This document shows positions 24,012 to 31,459 of a stretch of 64,000 bases of DNA, piece by piece. The stretch spans positions 47,391-111,390 of the forward strand of contig CAZZPK010000002.1 in NCBI GenBank assembly GCA_964655995.1, in the 5' to 3' direction. Both the position numbers and the translations under genes were made by a program. The notes under the pieces were generated by a model. That model made no database searches, was not told where the DNA came from, and worked only from the letters and a program-made list of their open reading frames with translations. The stretch comes from JACPIA01 sp964655995 (GTDB lineage: Bacteria; Patescibacteriota; Minisyncoccia; Phycocordibacterales; XYD1-FULL-46-19). Within the stretch, counting starts at the first letter, position 1; every line of letters starts with the position of its first letter.

Positions 24012-24792
24012 TCTCAATCACTGACGTTGGCGGCCATAATTGGTCACTTTGTTGCCATGTGTATTCAAATAATAGTTTATGCATTGCTGTAATAATAGGG
24101 TCTTCAATAATGATGCCAATCATACCCTGATCACGCAGAGTTATATAACTAACGGTGTTATTGTAAATTTGCATCACCGATGAAAAAGTCGACCAGTGGC
24201 CACGTAAGGTACGCAGGGCAGTTAACTGCTGATCAAAACCGTGAATATGTTTGCGGATATATGAGGTGTCGTTAGTAATCATTCGCTTATATATCCCACG
24301 TTTTAGACGTTTTTTTACGTATTCACGATTTAATTCGCCAAAAAACTTATTTGCCGCCTCGTTATCAATATAAGATAAGATTTCCTTTTTAGCTTGAAGT
24401 GAATCTTCTATTACCTGCTTTATTCCGTCAGTTCCTTCAAAAAAACGCACTCCAGGTTTGCCAGATGCTAAATTAAAATCAGAGGTCATTTGTGGAATTA
24501 TGCTCGATAATGTCTCGGTAACAGTTTTAAGGTGGCGTTGCCGTTCCATAATCAATTCCTCTAAACGCCTAGGGTGTAAGGGATGGAAGGTGGCCACTTT
24601 ACCCTCGGGTTCTCTTTTTTCTACCAAACCAAGACTCACTAATTGTTCTAAAACCTTGTAAACTAACCCCCTTTTTAGGGGGGTGCGATATTGAATCAAT
24701 CGAGCTGGTGCGGCCCCGTATTTTATTAAAGCCTCATAAATTTTTGCTTGATCGGCGGTTAAACTAGCGTCAAGTAAATATTTTTCATACAT
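23983..24792 (-). CDS. TrmB-family transcriptional regulator 2
   Basis: 269 residues. N-terminal winged helix (LTADQAKIYEALIKYGAAPARLIQYRTPLKRGLVYKVLEQLVSLGLV), coiled-coil linker, and a C-terminal effector domain (GVRFFEGTDGIKQVIEDSL; FSSVMQIYNNTVSYITL). A/T-rich like the adjacent GNAT gene. Its own promoter carries the TGTCA-N8-TGACA palindrome, so autoregulation is likely. It is divergent from the structured unit that starts near 24954. Confidence 0.82.
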   Translation of the reverse strand: MYEKYLLDASLTADQAKIYEALIKYGAAPARLIQYRTPLKRGLVYKVLEQLVSLGLVEKREPEGKVATFHPLHPRRLEELIMERQRHLKTVTETLSSIIPQMTSDFNLASGKPGVRFFEGTDGIKQVIEDSLQAKKEILSYIDNEAANKFFGELNREYVKKRLKRGIYKRMITNDTSYIRKHIHGFDQQLTALRTLRGHWSTFSSVMQIYNNTVSYITLRDQGMIGIIIEDPIITAMHKLLFEYTWQQSDQLWPPTSVIEIKQPPDHLE

Positions 24793-24798
24793 AAGGCT

Positions 24799-24838
24799 AT
24801 CTTAGATTAATTAAATATTTTGTCAAGTAACTGTGACA
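24799..24838 (-). promoter_or_regulatory. TrmB2 promoter with TGTCA-N8-TGACA operator
   Basis: Minus strand: -35 TTGACA (24821-24826), a 16-base spacer and -10 TAAGAT (24799-24804). The palindrome (24821-24838) has the same geometry as at 16023-16040 and 16246-16263. Confidence 0.8.
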
Positions 24839-24918
24839 AATCTATTTATATTTTAAGCCGTAAAATTACTTATTTATCAACATATTAATAATTTTTACAT
24901 TTTTATGTATTTATGACA

Positions 24919-24947
24919 TTGACATTATATTAACAATATGCTATGAT
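24919..24947 (+). promoter_or_regulatory. Promoter of the structured MoxR/VWA unit
   Basis: -35 TTGACA (24919-24924), a 17-base spacer and -10 TATGAT (24942-24947) preceded by TGC. Transcription start expected near 24954. Confidence 0.8.
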
Positions 24948-24953
24948 AAAGGA

Positions 24954-25551
24954 CAGATGATATTGAGAAGTTTTGATCCACTAGTTCTTTACAGGAGATT
25001 GATTCAAGAGTGTACCCCACCTCTGACTTGTTGCCGAAAGGTAGCGAGCGGTGCCTACAGCCGGTAAGTGTAGAGAGAGGAGAGAGTGGGGAGAGATACA
25101 GTCGTGAGTCCATCTAGTTTGCAGATACATCACTCTGTCGCATAGCGCCCCGCAACTGGCCACTAGCGATTCCGGAGTTAGGCTGAGAAAGCAAGTGTAT
25201 CACCCGGTTTCTTGTAAGGAGATCGGCTGGACATAACATTACCCATGTTGTGTCCAGAAACCTCCTTACAAATCCGGTCGCCCCAATCTTAAGAGGAGAG
25301 AGTGGCGACTAGAGGAGAGAGTAAAGAGGAGTTCTTTGACAACTGAATAGCCAAAGTATCACTACGGCGATTACACGTTCGCGGATTATTGCATGGGAGC
25401 GTCCGAGTCGAGAGTGATTGACTTTGTGTACTTCCTTCGAGGAAGTTTGATTGCCAGCCGAAGTTCTTTATTGTTCTTTTTCTTACTGCCTCGCTCCGCA
25501 AGGAGCTTCGGCTGGCAGTCAAACTCAACCAAAAAGGAAAGGAGGTGGCCG
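24954..25551 (+). ncRNA. Long structured 5' leader with boxA-like element
   Basis: About 600 bases without a supported gene. Elements: TTGTAAGGAG/CTCCTTACAA enclosing CTGGACA...TGTCCAG (about 25213-25272); three GAGGAGAGAGT repeats; a boxA-like GTTCTTTGACAACTGA (25331-25346); and a 20-bp hairpin (arms 25444-25463 and 25506-25525, one G-U pair) that ends 26 bases before the ATG at 25552. Confidence 0.65.
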
Positions 25552-26025
25552 ATGAACGGATTGATGTTGGCATCGGGGGAGGCGGTCATTGACCGCTTCA
25601 ACTCACATGTCCACGGCGAGGTTGCGCAGCTCCTGCCTGCTGCGTTCTCTCGCATCAACTCGGAAGGCAGGAAGTTTCTGATCGAGGAGGTCGATTTCGG
25701 CCGAATCGTCGGAAACACTGTCTGCGTCCCGACAACGGATGCAGACGAGATCGTTTGGGCAAAGCGGCCCAAACGGTTCGGGCATTCGCGGTTCGTCAAG
25801 AATCGCATGCCGGAGCCGTGCTCGAAGGTCGTAGTCATTCTGAAGAGGGATGACTTTGAGGACTACTATGTCCTCATCACGGCTTTCATCGGGCATCGGC
25901 CAGAGCCGGAGCCCTGGGATCGCAACGCGAACGACAACTCGTTGTCGTTCTGGAACTCGCACGCCCTCGTTTGGGGCAGCGAGGAAGTGATCTCGGGTAC
26001 GGAAACGAACCGCTGCCCGTGGTAA
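25552..26025 (+). CDS. Hypothetical protein, 157 aa
   Basis: 157 residues, alpha/beta, with PCSKVVVILKRDDFEDYYVLITAFIGHRPEPEPW followed by a NSLSFWNSHALVW segment. I do not recognise the family with certainty. The start is set by AAAGGAGGTGG before the ATG. G/C-rich with Lys mostly as AAG, like the two genes that follow and unlike the rest of the window. Confidence 0.65.
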   Translation: MNGLMLASGEAVIDRFNSHVHGEVAQLLPAAFSRINSEGRKFLIEEVDFGRIVGNTVCVPTTDADEIVWAKRPKRFGHSRFVKNRMPEPCSKVVVILKRDDFEDYYVLITAFIGHRPEPEPWDRNANDNSLSFWNSHALVWGSEEVISGTETNRCPW

Positions 26026-26282
26026 GCCGACTCGCCGACTCGGCGGCTCGACGATGCCGACGGGGAGCGAGAAGAGGCTTCGCGTCTTCTCGGCAGAAAT
26101 CGCGGATAGTGTATCCGCGTCGCAACATATCTTGCGCTTTCCTGAAAAAATCAGGACGGCCGCGGATATGCGTGGCTGATTCCTGGGTGATTCCCCACCA
26201 ACAAGACGGGGAGGAGTGCCAGGCCGACGGCGTACTACAATCGTGCGTCAGTTGGGCGCTCAAACTCTAAAGGAGAATTACG
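26026..26282 (+). ncRNA. Structured intercistronic spacer
   Basis: 257 bases with three hairpins (GAGAAGA...TCTTCTC, CGCGGATA...TATCCGCG, TCCTGA...TCAGGA) and an AAAGGAG SD at the end. No coding frame is supported. Confidence 0.5.
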
Positions 26283-27368
26283 ATGGACATCAGCAACCTG
26301 CATCAGCGTATCAAGGCGATCCTCGACGAGGGCTTCGTCTTCGCCGAGGAAGTTGCCCGCGTTCTCTCGCTCGCCATAGGCGGGCAGAAGAACGTGATCG
26401 TGTACGGCCCCGGCGGCCACGCCAAGTCGGCGATGGTCGACGAGGTCATCCGGGGGCTCGGCCTCGTCGAGGACTGCTTCGTGCAGTTCTTTGGCGAGGG
26501 AATGGACGAGTCGCGCCTGTTCGGCGGACTCGACTTCCGGAAGCTCGAGGAGGACAAGGTCCTCGAGTATTTCCCCGAGCGTTCGTTCCTCACGCGCCGC
26601 ATTGCGGTGTTTGAGGAGCTGTTCGACGCCCCCGCCTCCGTGCTGTTGGCGTTGAAAGACACGCTGACGGCAAAGGAGATGCGGAACGGGCACCAGCGGT
26701 TCCCCATGAGGACGAAGACAATTATCGTCCTCACGAACCGCGAGCCCCACGAGATCAGCGAGCTCGGCCCGGCCGCGCACGCCCTCGTGGAGCGGTTCCC
26801 GCTCCAGCTGAATCTCAGGTGGGACGACTACAAGGCGTCGTCATACCTGGCGATGTTCGAGAAGGTCGCCCGCCGGAGCACGGGTCCGGTCATGAATGGC
26901 TTCAAGGCCATTCTGGCCGAGATCCTCGCCAAGGCGAGCGCGGAAGGAAACTTCGTTTCCCCGCGCACCGCGGTGCATGCCCTCGAGGTGTGCCAAACCG
27001 CGGCGGCCTTGCGGGGCGCGAACGAGGTCGGCGAGGAGGATCTCGTCGATCTGAAGTTCGTCCCCGGGCTCGATGGACTGGTGGAGACCATCCGCGAGGA
27101 CCTGCGGGCCGCGATGGAGCGCGCCGAGGCGGAGCGTCAGTTCCGCGGACTCGAGGCGCGCTTCGAGAATCTCGAGCGGGAGCTCGGTGAGGCGGGAACG
27201 CCGATCCGCGCACTGCAGGTGTGCAAGCGCCTGCAGTCGCTCGAGGACGAGCTCGGCAGCTTCCGCTGCCCCGACGTCTTGACCGAGCGTCGGAACAACC
27301 TGCGCGGCATGGTCAGCCGCAAGATCGCCGAGGCGCAGGCCAAGGCGATCGAGATGACCCGCGTCTAG
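26283..27368 (+). CDS. MoxR-family AAA+ ATPase
   Basis: 361 residues. AAA+ core with Walker A GPGGHAKS (about residues 40-47), Walker B-like IAVFEELFDAP, sensor 1 at IVLTNREP and a lid domain, then an extra C-terminal coiled coil (about 270-361). MoxR ATPases act as chaperones with VWA-domain partners, inserting metals or remodelling complexes. The partner gene follows after 19 bases. The Walker B has FEE rather than DE. G/C-rich with AAG-dominated Lys codons, unlike neighbouring chromosomal genes. Confidence 0.85.
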   Translation: MDISNLHQRIKAILDEGFVFAEEVARVLSLAIGGQKNVIVYGPGGHAKSAMVDEVIRGLGLVEDCFVQFFGEGMDESRLFGGLDFRKLEEDKVLEYFPERSFLTRRIAVFEELFDAPASVLLALKDTLTAKEMRNGHQRFPMRTKTIIVLTNREPHEISELGPAAHALVERFPLQLNLRWDDYKASSYLAMFEKVARRSTGPVMNGFKAILAEILAKASAEGNFVSPRTAVHALEVCQTAAALRGANEVGEEDLVDLKFVPGLDGLVETIREDLRAAMERAEAERQFRGLEARFENLERELGEAGTPIRALQVCKRLQSLEDELGSFRCPDVLTERRNNLRGMVSRKIAEAQAKAIEMTRV

Positions 27369-27387
27369 CGGGAGGAGGAGGTGCACA

Positions 27388-28746
27388 ATGGCCACGTTTC
27401 GCACGAGGCCGCCCCGCACCTACCTCCCCCCCTCACGGGAGGAGATGCGGGAAGCGGCGAAGAAGACCGAGGTAAAGAAGTTTTCGGCCGATCTGGTCGA
27501 GGACTTCTGTAACCTCGCGGCGGGAGGAGAAATCCTTCCGCCATCCGAATGGCGCGATGCGGTTTCGCGTCAGTCGGAAGACAAGGTCGGCCAGAAGCCA
27601 ACCCCTGGCTCAAACGGCAAGGGGAGCTACTGGAAGAAGGCCGATCGCAACTGGACGGAGAACCGACACGAGGCCGTCCAGTCCTACGTCGAGCAGGGAA
27701 TGAAGTATCAGCAGTCTGTTTGCGACTTTCTGCAAACGGTCGAGCTGGACAAGTTCCCGGGCTCAAGCCCCCTCGAGCAGGCGATGAACCTGCTCAAGCT
27801 CCTCGCCACGCAAAACGGCGGAGAGCCTGGGGGCGACGGGGAAACTCTCCCGATTTTCCAGGAGGGAAACCCGGAGCAAACGGCCGAGCGGCTCAATGAC
27901 ATCATGGACGATGTCGAGTCGCTCACGGATGAGGAGCAAGAGCTTCTCGACCCGGACGAGGACGCTGGTTCGGGTGATGACAACGGCCGGGATGACGATC
28001 TCGGCACGATGAAGTTGGCGGAAGACATGGCACACGGTAAAGACGTGTGGCTCAAGGTCAGCCGCCAGCTCGACAAACTGGCGCGGATGAAGGTCGCCCG
28101 CTCGGTGAAGGTTCAGCCGGATCCGGAGGGCGAGGACGTTCGCGTGCGGCCGATTGCTCACTTCGGTGAGATCAACCGGTTGCAGAAGTCCGAGTGGGCG
28201 CTCCCCAGCGCCTACCGGACATACCGGCTTGTCTCGCGGTCCGCCATGGTGCGGGAGCGGGTGCGTCGTGAGGAGAAGCAGCAGCTTCTCTACATGATCA
28301 TCGACTGCTCCGGCTCAATGGGCGACGGTCAGCGCATCGCCAAGGCTGGCGGCGTGCTGATGAACCGCCTCAAGGCGGTCGTCGCCGGGGAGGCCCAGAT
28401 GTTCGTCCGGTTCTTCGATTCTCGGTGCTACGAGGAGCATTTCGCCTCGACGCCCGCGGAAGCGAAGGAGATGATCCGCCGTTTCGAGGAGCACAACTTC
28501 TCGGGCGGATCAACGAACATCTCGGGGTGCGCCAAGGAGGCGCAGTCCCGGATCGAGGAAATCGTCGCCGGGGGGAAGCTGACGCGGCCCGAGCTGGTCG
28601 TGGTCAGCGACGGCGACGATTCGATCTCGCTCACCGCGGAGGACTTGTGCGGCACCAAGATGCACGCCTTCCTGGTGGAGGGGTCGAACACCCGGCTCAC
28701 CGAGCTCGCTCGGGAGACGGGTGGTGTGGGGATCGACAATCTCTGA
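27388..28746 (+). CDS. VWA-domain protein (MoxR partner)
   Basis: 452 residues. The N-terminal half is charged and probably disordered to helical (residues about 1-290, with an acidic DPDEDAGSGDD stretch). The C-terminal von Willebrand A domain has a complete MIDAS: DCSGSMG, then SGGSTNI, then VVSDGDD. Such proteins work with the adjacent MoxR ATPase as a metal-dependent adaptor. No chelatase or terpenoid partner is encoded nearby, so the client is unknown. SD GGAGGAGG precedes the ATG. Confidence 0.88.
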   Translation: MATFRTRPPRTYLPPSREEMREAAKKTEVKKFSADLVEDFCNLAAGGEILPPSEWRDAVSRQSEDKVGQKPTPGSNGKGSYWKKADRNWTENRHEAVQSYVEQGMKYQQSVCDFLQTVELDKFPGSSPLEQAMNLLKLLATQNGGEPGGDGETLPIFQEGNPEQTAERLNDIMDDVESLTDEEQELLDPDEDAGSGDDNGRDDDLGTMKLAEDMAHGKDVWLKVSRQLDKLARMKVARSVKVQPDPEGEDVRVRPIAHFGEINRLQKSEWALPSAYRTYRLVSRSAMVRERVRREEKQQLLYMIIDCSGSMGDGQRIAKAGGVLMNRLKAVVAGEAQMFVRFFDSRCYEEHFASTPAEAKEMIRRFEEHNFSGGSTNISGCAKEAQSRIEEIVAGGKLTRPELVVVSDGDDSISLTAEDLCGTKMHAFLVEGSNTRLTELARETGGVGIDNL

Positions 28747-28814
28747 TTGTTGGTTCCGAGGGGACGGACGCTTCGCCCCGCATAACGCGAAAGGAAGCAC
28801 AAGCGGAAAGAAGG

Positions 28815-29320
28815 TGTGCGATGAACTTCGCACGAGACGGTCCCTAAAGGACTATCGAAAGGGTTGCTCTGTACCCATGCAAACAGAGACCATCTGCGTA
28901 TGGGAAACGTAGCGGTACTTCGAAATCGTTAATTTCGAAGCGGCTTCTCGTCGTTAAGAGACCAGCGTGCAAACTTGGGTTAAGCACGCAAGGGAGTGGC
29001 GACCCCAATAAATCGCCAAACTCACAGGAGGGCTTGCTCGTTGCGAACCTGTGGGCGTCACCGGACAAATTCCGGTTAGTAGCAACAAGCCGAGTCGGGT
29101 GTAAGTGAGACGGACTCGTAAATCCCAGGTCTCACAGGAAGCGCGGAGGCATGACCCGCGCAACCTACACCTTCATCCCTGCCTTCCACAGCGTGGAGGC
29201 AGGACACCATGAGGCGTTAGGAGATAAAGCTCGCCACCGAAAATCTCCATCATGCACTTGCTGCGAAGGTGGGTAACCAACGCAGCTTGGGTAAGGGTAG
29301 AGTGGGATTCTCTATAAAAA
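28815..29320 (+). ncRNA. Ornate large RNA with nested helices and pseudoknots
   Basis: About 500 bases without a supported gene, packed with helices: CTTCGAAAT/ATTTCGAAG; GCGTGC/GCACGC; GGCGA/TCGCC; CACAGG/CCTGTG interleaved with GGCTT...GTTGC/GCAAC...AAGCC (pseudoknot); ACCGG/CCGGT; GAGTC/GACTC interleaved with GTGAGAC/GTCTCAC (pseudoknot) inside GGTGTA/TACACC; GCGCGG/CCGCGC; CCTGCCT/AGGCAGG; GGAGAT/ATCTCC; GCTGCG/CGCAGC. An 8-codon frame (MNFARDGP) with an SD-like AGAAGG opens the region. It leads directly into HHR2. It does not match an RNA family I can name. Confidence 0.7.
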
Positions 29321-29325
29321 CTTCC

Positions 29326-29378
29326 CACTCTTTCGGAGTGTGTGCTCCGACTGATGAGCTCAAAAGAGCGAAAGAGTG
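29326..29378 (+). ncRNA. Type III hammerhead ribozyme HHR2
   Basis: Stem III CACTCT/AGAGTG (29326-29331 and 29373-29378); cleavage position U17 at 29332 (CUU triplet); stem I TCGGAG/CTCCGA with a TGTGTG loop; core CTGATGA (29351-29357); stem II GCTC-AAAA-GAGC; GAA (29370-29372) and A15.1. All core positions are canonical. Predicted cleavage after 29332. Confidence 0.9.
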
Positions 29379-29560
29379 TATGAATTTTGTTGGTCCCCAA
29401 TGATCTGTGAATCAAGATGATAGAACTTAGATCGGGTAATAGTGCGAGCAGTCGCTCCCGATCTGTGAAAGCAGGAAGGGGGCATAAATCTCTCTCCTCT
29501 AGACACCATTTCTTGGTCTGTGTAGTTTTAGATTTTTGATTCACAGGTTAATGGTGATCA
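29379..29560 (+). ncRNA. Structured 3' domain after HHR2
   Basis: CTGTGAATCA (about 29406) pairs with TGATTCACAG (about 29536) and encloses AGATCGGG...CCCGATCT with an inner GCGA/TCGC stem, plus a CTAGACAC...GTGTAG hairpin. This would be the 3' product of HHR2 cleavage. No gene is supported. Confidence 0.55.
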
Positions 29561-29581
29561 TAATCATAGCTTATAAACTAC

Positions 29582-30334
29582 CTAAGAGAGGGGAGTAAAG
29601 CGCCAAAAGTGCTCAAAGGTGGAGCGTAAGGTAAAACTGATCGCCGGGCTCCGGAGCACCAGGCCAAACATCTCGTCTTTGTGATAAGAGACAAAGGCGA
29701 CTTTTTGGCGGTAAATGTAAATACCGACAGTAAAAGGGTAATCGTCGACCGGCAAATAGCGCACCTCCTCAAACTCCTCGGGCTTGGGCAAAATTTTGTA
29801 ATCCTGGCGGTGATTGCCGCTTAAATTGATATTAATGCGGCGCATCTTGATACCAGAGGCAATGCGCCGCGGCTCCCAGTCCTCGCGTAAAAAATCGAGC
29901 ATCCCTTTGGAGATCAGGTCTTTGGGGGCGGCCAGCGCCAGGATCTCGCCCGGCTTTTTGATCATGTCATCGTAAATCTTTTCCAACCCCAATTTGCCTT
30001 CGTAAATGCGGACGGTAGGCTTTTTAGCTTTTTGATTTTGAAGCGCCTCCAAATCGGGCAAAATTTGTTTAAAAATAATCTCACGCTGTTTTAAAAAGAG
30101 ACCCACATTCTCCGGCTCCTCCATAATAAAAATCCTTTTTTTATTATTTTGACTTTGATTGACCAACTTTTTCTCTTGCAAGCTTTTAATTATTTCATAA
30201 ATAGTGGTGCGTTTAAGTCCCGACTCGCTGGCCAGGTCTTGGATCGTGGCCGGGCCCAGCTGTAACCCGGCGACATAGAGCGCCGCCTCCTTGTCGCTTA
30301 AACCGATTTTTTGCAAATAATTTTGGAGTTGCAT
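29582..30334 (-). CDS. TrmB-family transcriptional regulator 3
   Basis: 250 residues. Winged helix (GLSDKEAALYVAGLQLGPATIQDLASESGLKRTTIYEIIKSL), coiled-coil linker, then a PLD-like effector region (TVRIYEGKLGLEKIYDDMI...). Close in style to regulator 1 (shared GLSDKEAA and RTTIY). Promoter TTGACG-N16-TATACT (30343-30370, minus). Divergent from the structured unit that starts near 30470. Confidence 0.85.
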   Translation of the reverse strand: MQLQNYLQKIGLSDKEAALYVAGLQLGPATIQDLASESGLKRTTIYEIIKSLQEKKLVNQSQNNKKRIFIMEEPENVGLFLKQREIIFKQILPDLEALQNQKAKKPTVRIYEGKLGLEKIYDDMIKKPGEILALAAPKDLISKGMLDFLREDWEPRRIASGIKMRRININLSGNHRQDYKILPKPEEFEEVRYLPVDDYPFTVGIYIYRQKVAFVSYHKDEMFGLVLRSPAISFTLRSTFEHFWRFTPLS

Positions 30335-30342
30335 ATCACTTT

Positions 30343-30372
30343 AGTATACATCTGTCAGCTTTTTCGTCAACA
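30343..30372 (-). promoter_or_regulatory. TrmB3 promoter containing a 23-bp repeat
   Basis: -35 TTGACG (30365-30370), a 16-base spacer and -10 TATACT (30343-30348). The 23 bases 30350-30372 are identical to 32115-32137. TTGAC and TGACA occur as direct half-sites 8 bases apart. Confidence 0.7.
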
Positions 30373-30427
30373 AAAAATATACAAAACTGTTGATAATTAA
30401 GGATTTTTGGCTGTAATTTAACTAATT

Positions 30428-30467
30428 TTGACATTTATACAGACAATTTTACTAATCCTGTCATAAT
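30428..30467 (+). promoter_or_regulatory. Promoter region of the third structured unit
   Basis: TTGACA at 30428-30433 with a weak TACTAA at 30450, or an extended -10 TGTCATAAT (30459-30467). The exact -10 is uncertain. Confidence 0.45.
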
Positions 30468-30469
30468 TA

Positions 30470-30872
30470 GCTCTAGACCAAAAGAGGACCTTGAAACAGA
30501 AAGCACTCCTGCTCCCTGGGCTGGAGCAGACTCTACCTAGAGAGCAGGGGTGCTTAGTGCGAGCGCCGAAGCGGCCTCCTCCTTCTAGTCAAAGGAGAGA
30601 AATTAGCCAACAGGGTTAGGAGGGAAATCTTCTAACCAAGAGAGACTTCAAGCTAACCACTTGAAAACACGGCTGACGACCGTCCTCTCATCGCACGGCC
30701 GAGCAACTTGGGACACACCAAGTGCTCGGCCACCTTTTTGAGAGCCGGAGAATGGTCTCGGGCCCTCAAGCCAGGTCTTTAACAAACTGCTACCCGCTCA
30801 AACCTACCTATAAAAACTGGTATCCCAGTTGGAAATGGTGGCGATAAGGCGGGTAACGCATAAGGAGACAAA
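30470..30872 (+). ncRNA. Long structured 5' leader with boxA-like element
   Basis: About 400 bases. Hairpins AGCAC..CCTGCTC/GAGCAGG..GTGCT, GGTTAG/CTAACC, and GGCCGAGCA..ACTTGG/CCAAGT..GCTCGGCC. A boxA-like GGTCTTTAACAAACTGC (30774-30790). TACCCGC/GCGGGTA encloses CTGG/CCAG and ends just before the SD AAGGAGAC of the gene at 30873. Confidence 0.65.
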
Positions 30873-31196
30873 ATGTCCGAAAAACATAAATGTCACTTAT
30901 GTGGCCGGGTCGGCCAAAATGGCGCACGGTACCTTGTCTCAATTAACAATGAGACTCATAAGGTACACAAGCCATGCGGCGACCAACTCATTGCCGGAGC
31001 TCCCCAAGGTGTCAAAGCCAAATTGATACCAAGTCAGGAGCTCAAGCGTGAGTGGCAAGAGCAGCGCGACGCCAAACGCGTCCGGCAGTTTTGGGCTGAA
31101 AAATGTCCAGAGCTGTTGTCCTTGAGGGATAAGCTGGGACAGTCATCTGCCCCTGCTTCCTCGGGAGCTGCTTCTGCCGGCCCCGTTTGCCAGTAG
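30873..31196 (+). CDS. Small protein with N-terminal zinc-ribbon-like CxxC
   Basis: 107 residues. KCHLCGRVGQNGARYL...HKPCG resembles a treble-clef or zinc-ribbon knuckle (C-x2-C ... H-x2-C). The middle is charged and helical, and the C-terminus is Ala/Ser/Pro-rich. SD AAGGAG. It sits between two structured RNAs, so nucleic-acid binding is plausible but unproven. Confidence 0.65.
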   Translation: MSEKHKCHLCGRVGQNGARYLVSINNETHKVHKPCGDQLIAGAPQGVKAKLIPSQELKREWQEQRDAKRVRQFWAEKCPELLSLRDKLGQSSAPASSGAASAGPVCQ

Positions 31197-31361
31197 CGTA
31201 AAGCTGGCCGGTACGCTCGAGAGTGCAACCTCCACGCACTCAAGTACCGTCCCTTCTGGCCCGGAAATAAAACGGGTAGGTCATCAGCTGGGCCTAGCAA
31301 CTGGAGATTGCTAAAGGGGGATAACCCCAAGCTAATCGCTGGAGGAGCTAAAAACTCCCCA
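31197..31361 (+). ncRNA. Structured spacer leading into HHR3
   Basis: CGGTAC/GTACCG enclosing GAGTGC/GCACTC, CCCG/CGGG, TAGCAA/TTGCTA, GGGG/CCCC and GGAG/CTCC helices, in tandem up to ribozyme stem III. No gene is supported. Confidence 0.55.
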
Positions 31362-31410
31362 CTGTCTCCGGATGTGTATCCGGGCTGAAGAGCTCAAAAG
31401 AGCGAAACAG
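31362..31410 (+). ncRNA. Type III hammerhead ribozyme HHR3 (U7A variant)
   Basis: Stem III CTGT/ACAG (31362-31365 and 31407-31410); GUC cleavage triplet with C17 at 31366; stem I TCCGGAT/ATCCGGG with loop GTGT (one G-U); core CTGAAGA (31385-31391) with A in place of U7, the most tolerant core position; stem II GCTC-AAAA-GAGC identical to HHR2; GAA and A15.1. Predicted cleavage after 31366. Confidence 0.85.
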
Positions 31411-31414
31411 AAAA

Positions 31415-31426
31415 GAACTTTGACAA
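31415..31426 (+). promoter_or_regulatory. boxA-like element after HHR3
   Basis: GAACTTTGACAA, 4 bases after the ribozyme, similar to GTTCTTTGACAA at 25331 and GGTCTTTAACAA at 30774. An AAAAGGAG SD follows before the ATG at 31460. Confidence 0.45.
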
Positions 31427-31459
31427 TAAAATAAAAAATCAAGAGAAAAGGAGAAAGAA

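Noticed and set aside
25386..27475. Many long overlapping frames in the G/C-rich MoxR/VWA region
   Set aside because: High G+C lengthens spurious frames; only the frames with MoxR/VWA motifs and SDs are kept.
29173..29544. 123-residue minus-strand frame over HHR2
   Set aside because: No SD or promoter, and it is antisense to the ribozyme and nested helices.
31281..31300. CTGATGA on the minus strand at about 31288
   Set aside because: No flanking stems or GAA element of a hammerhead.
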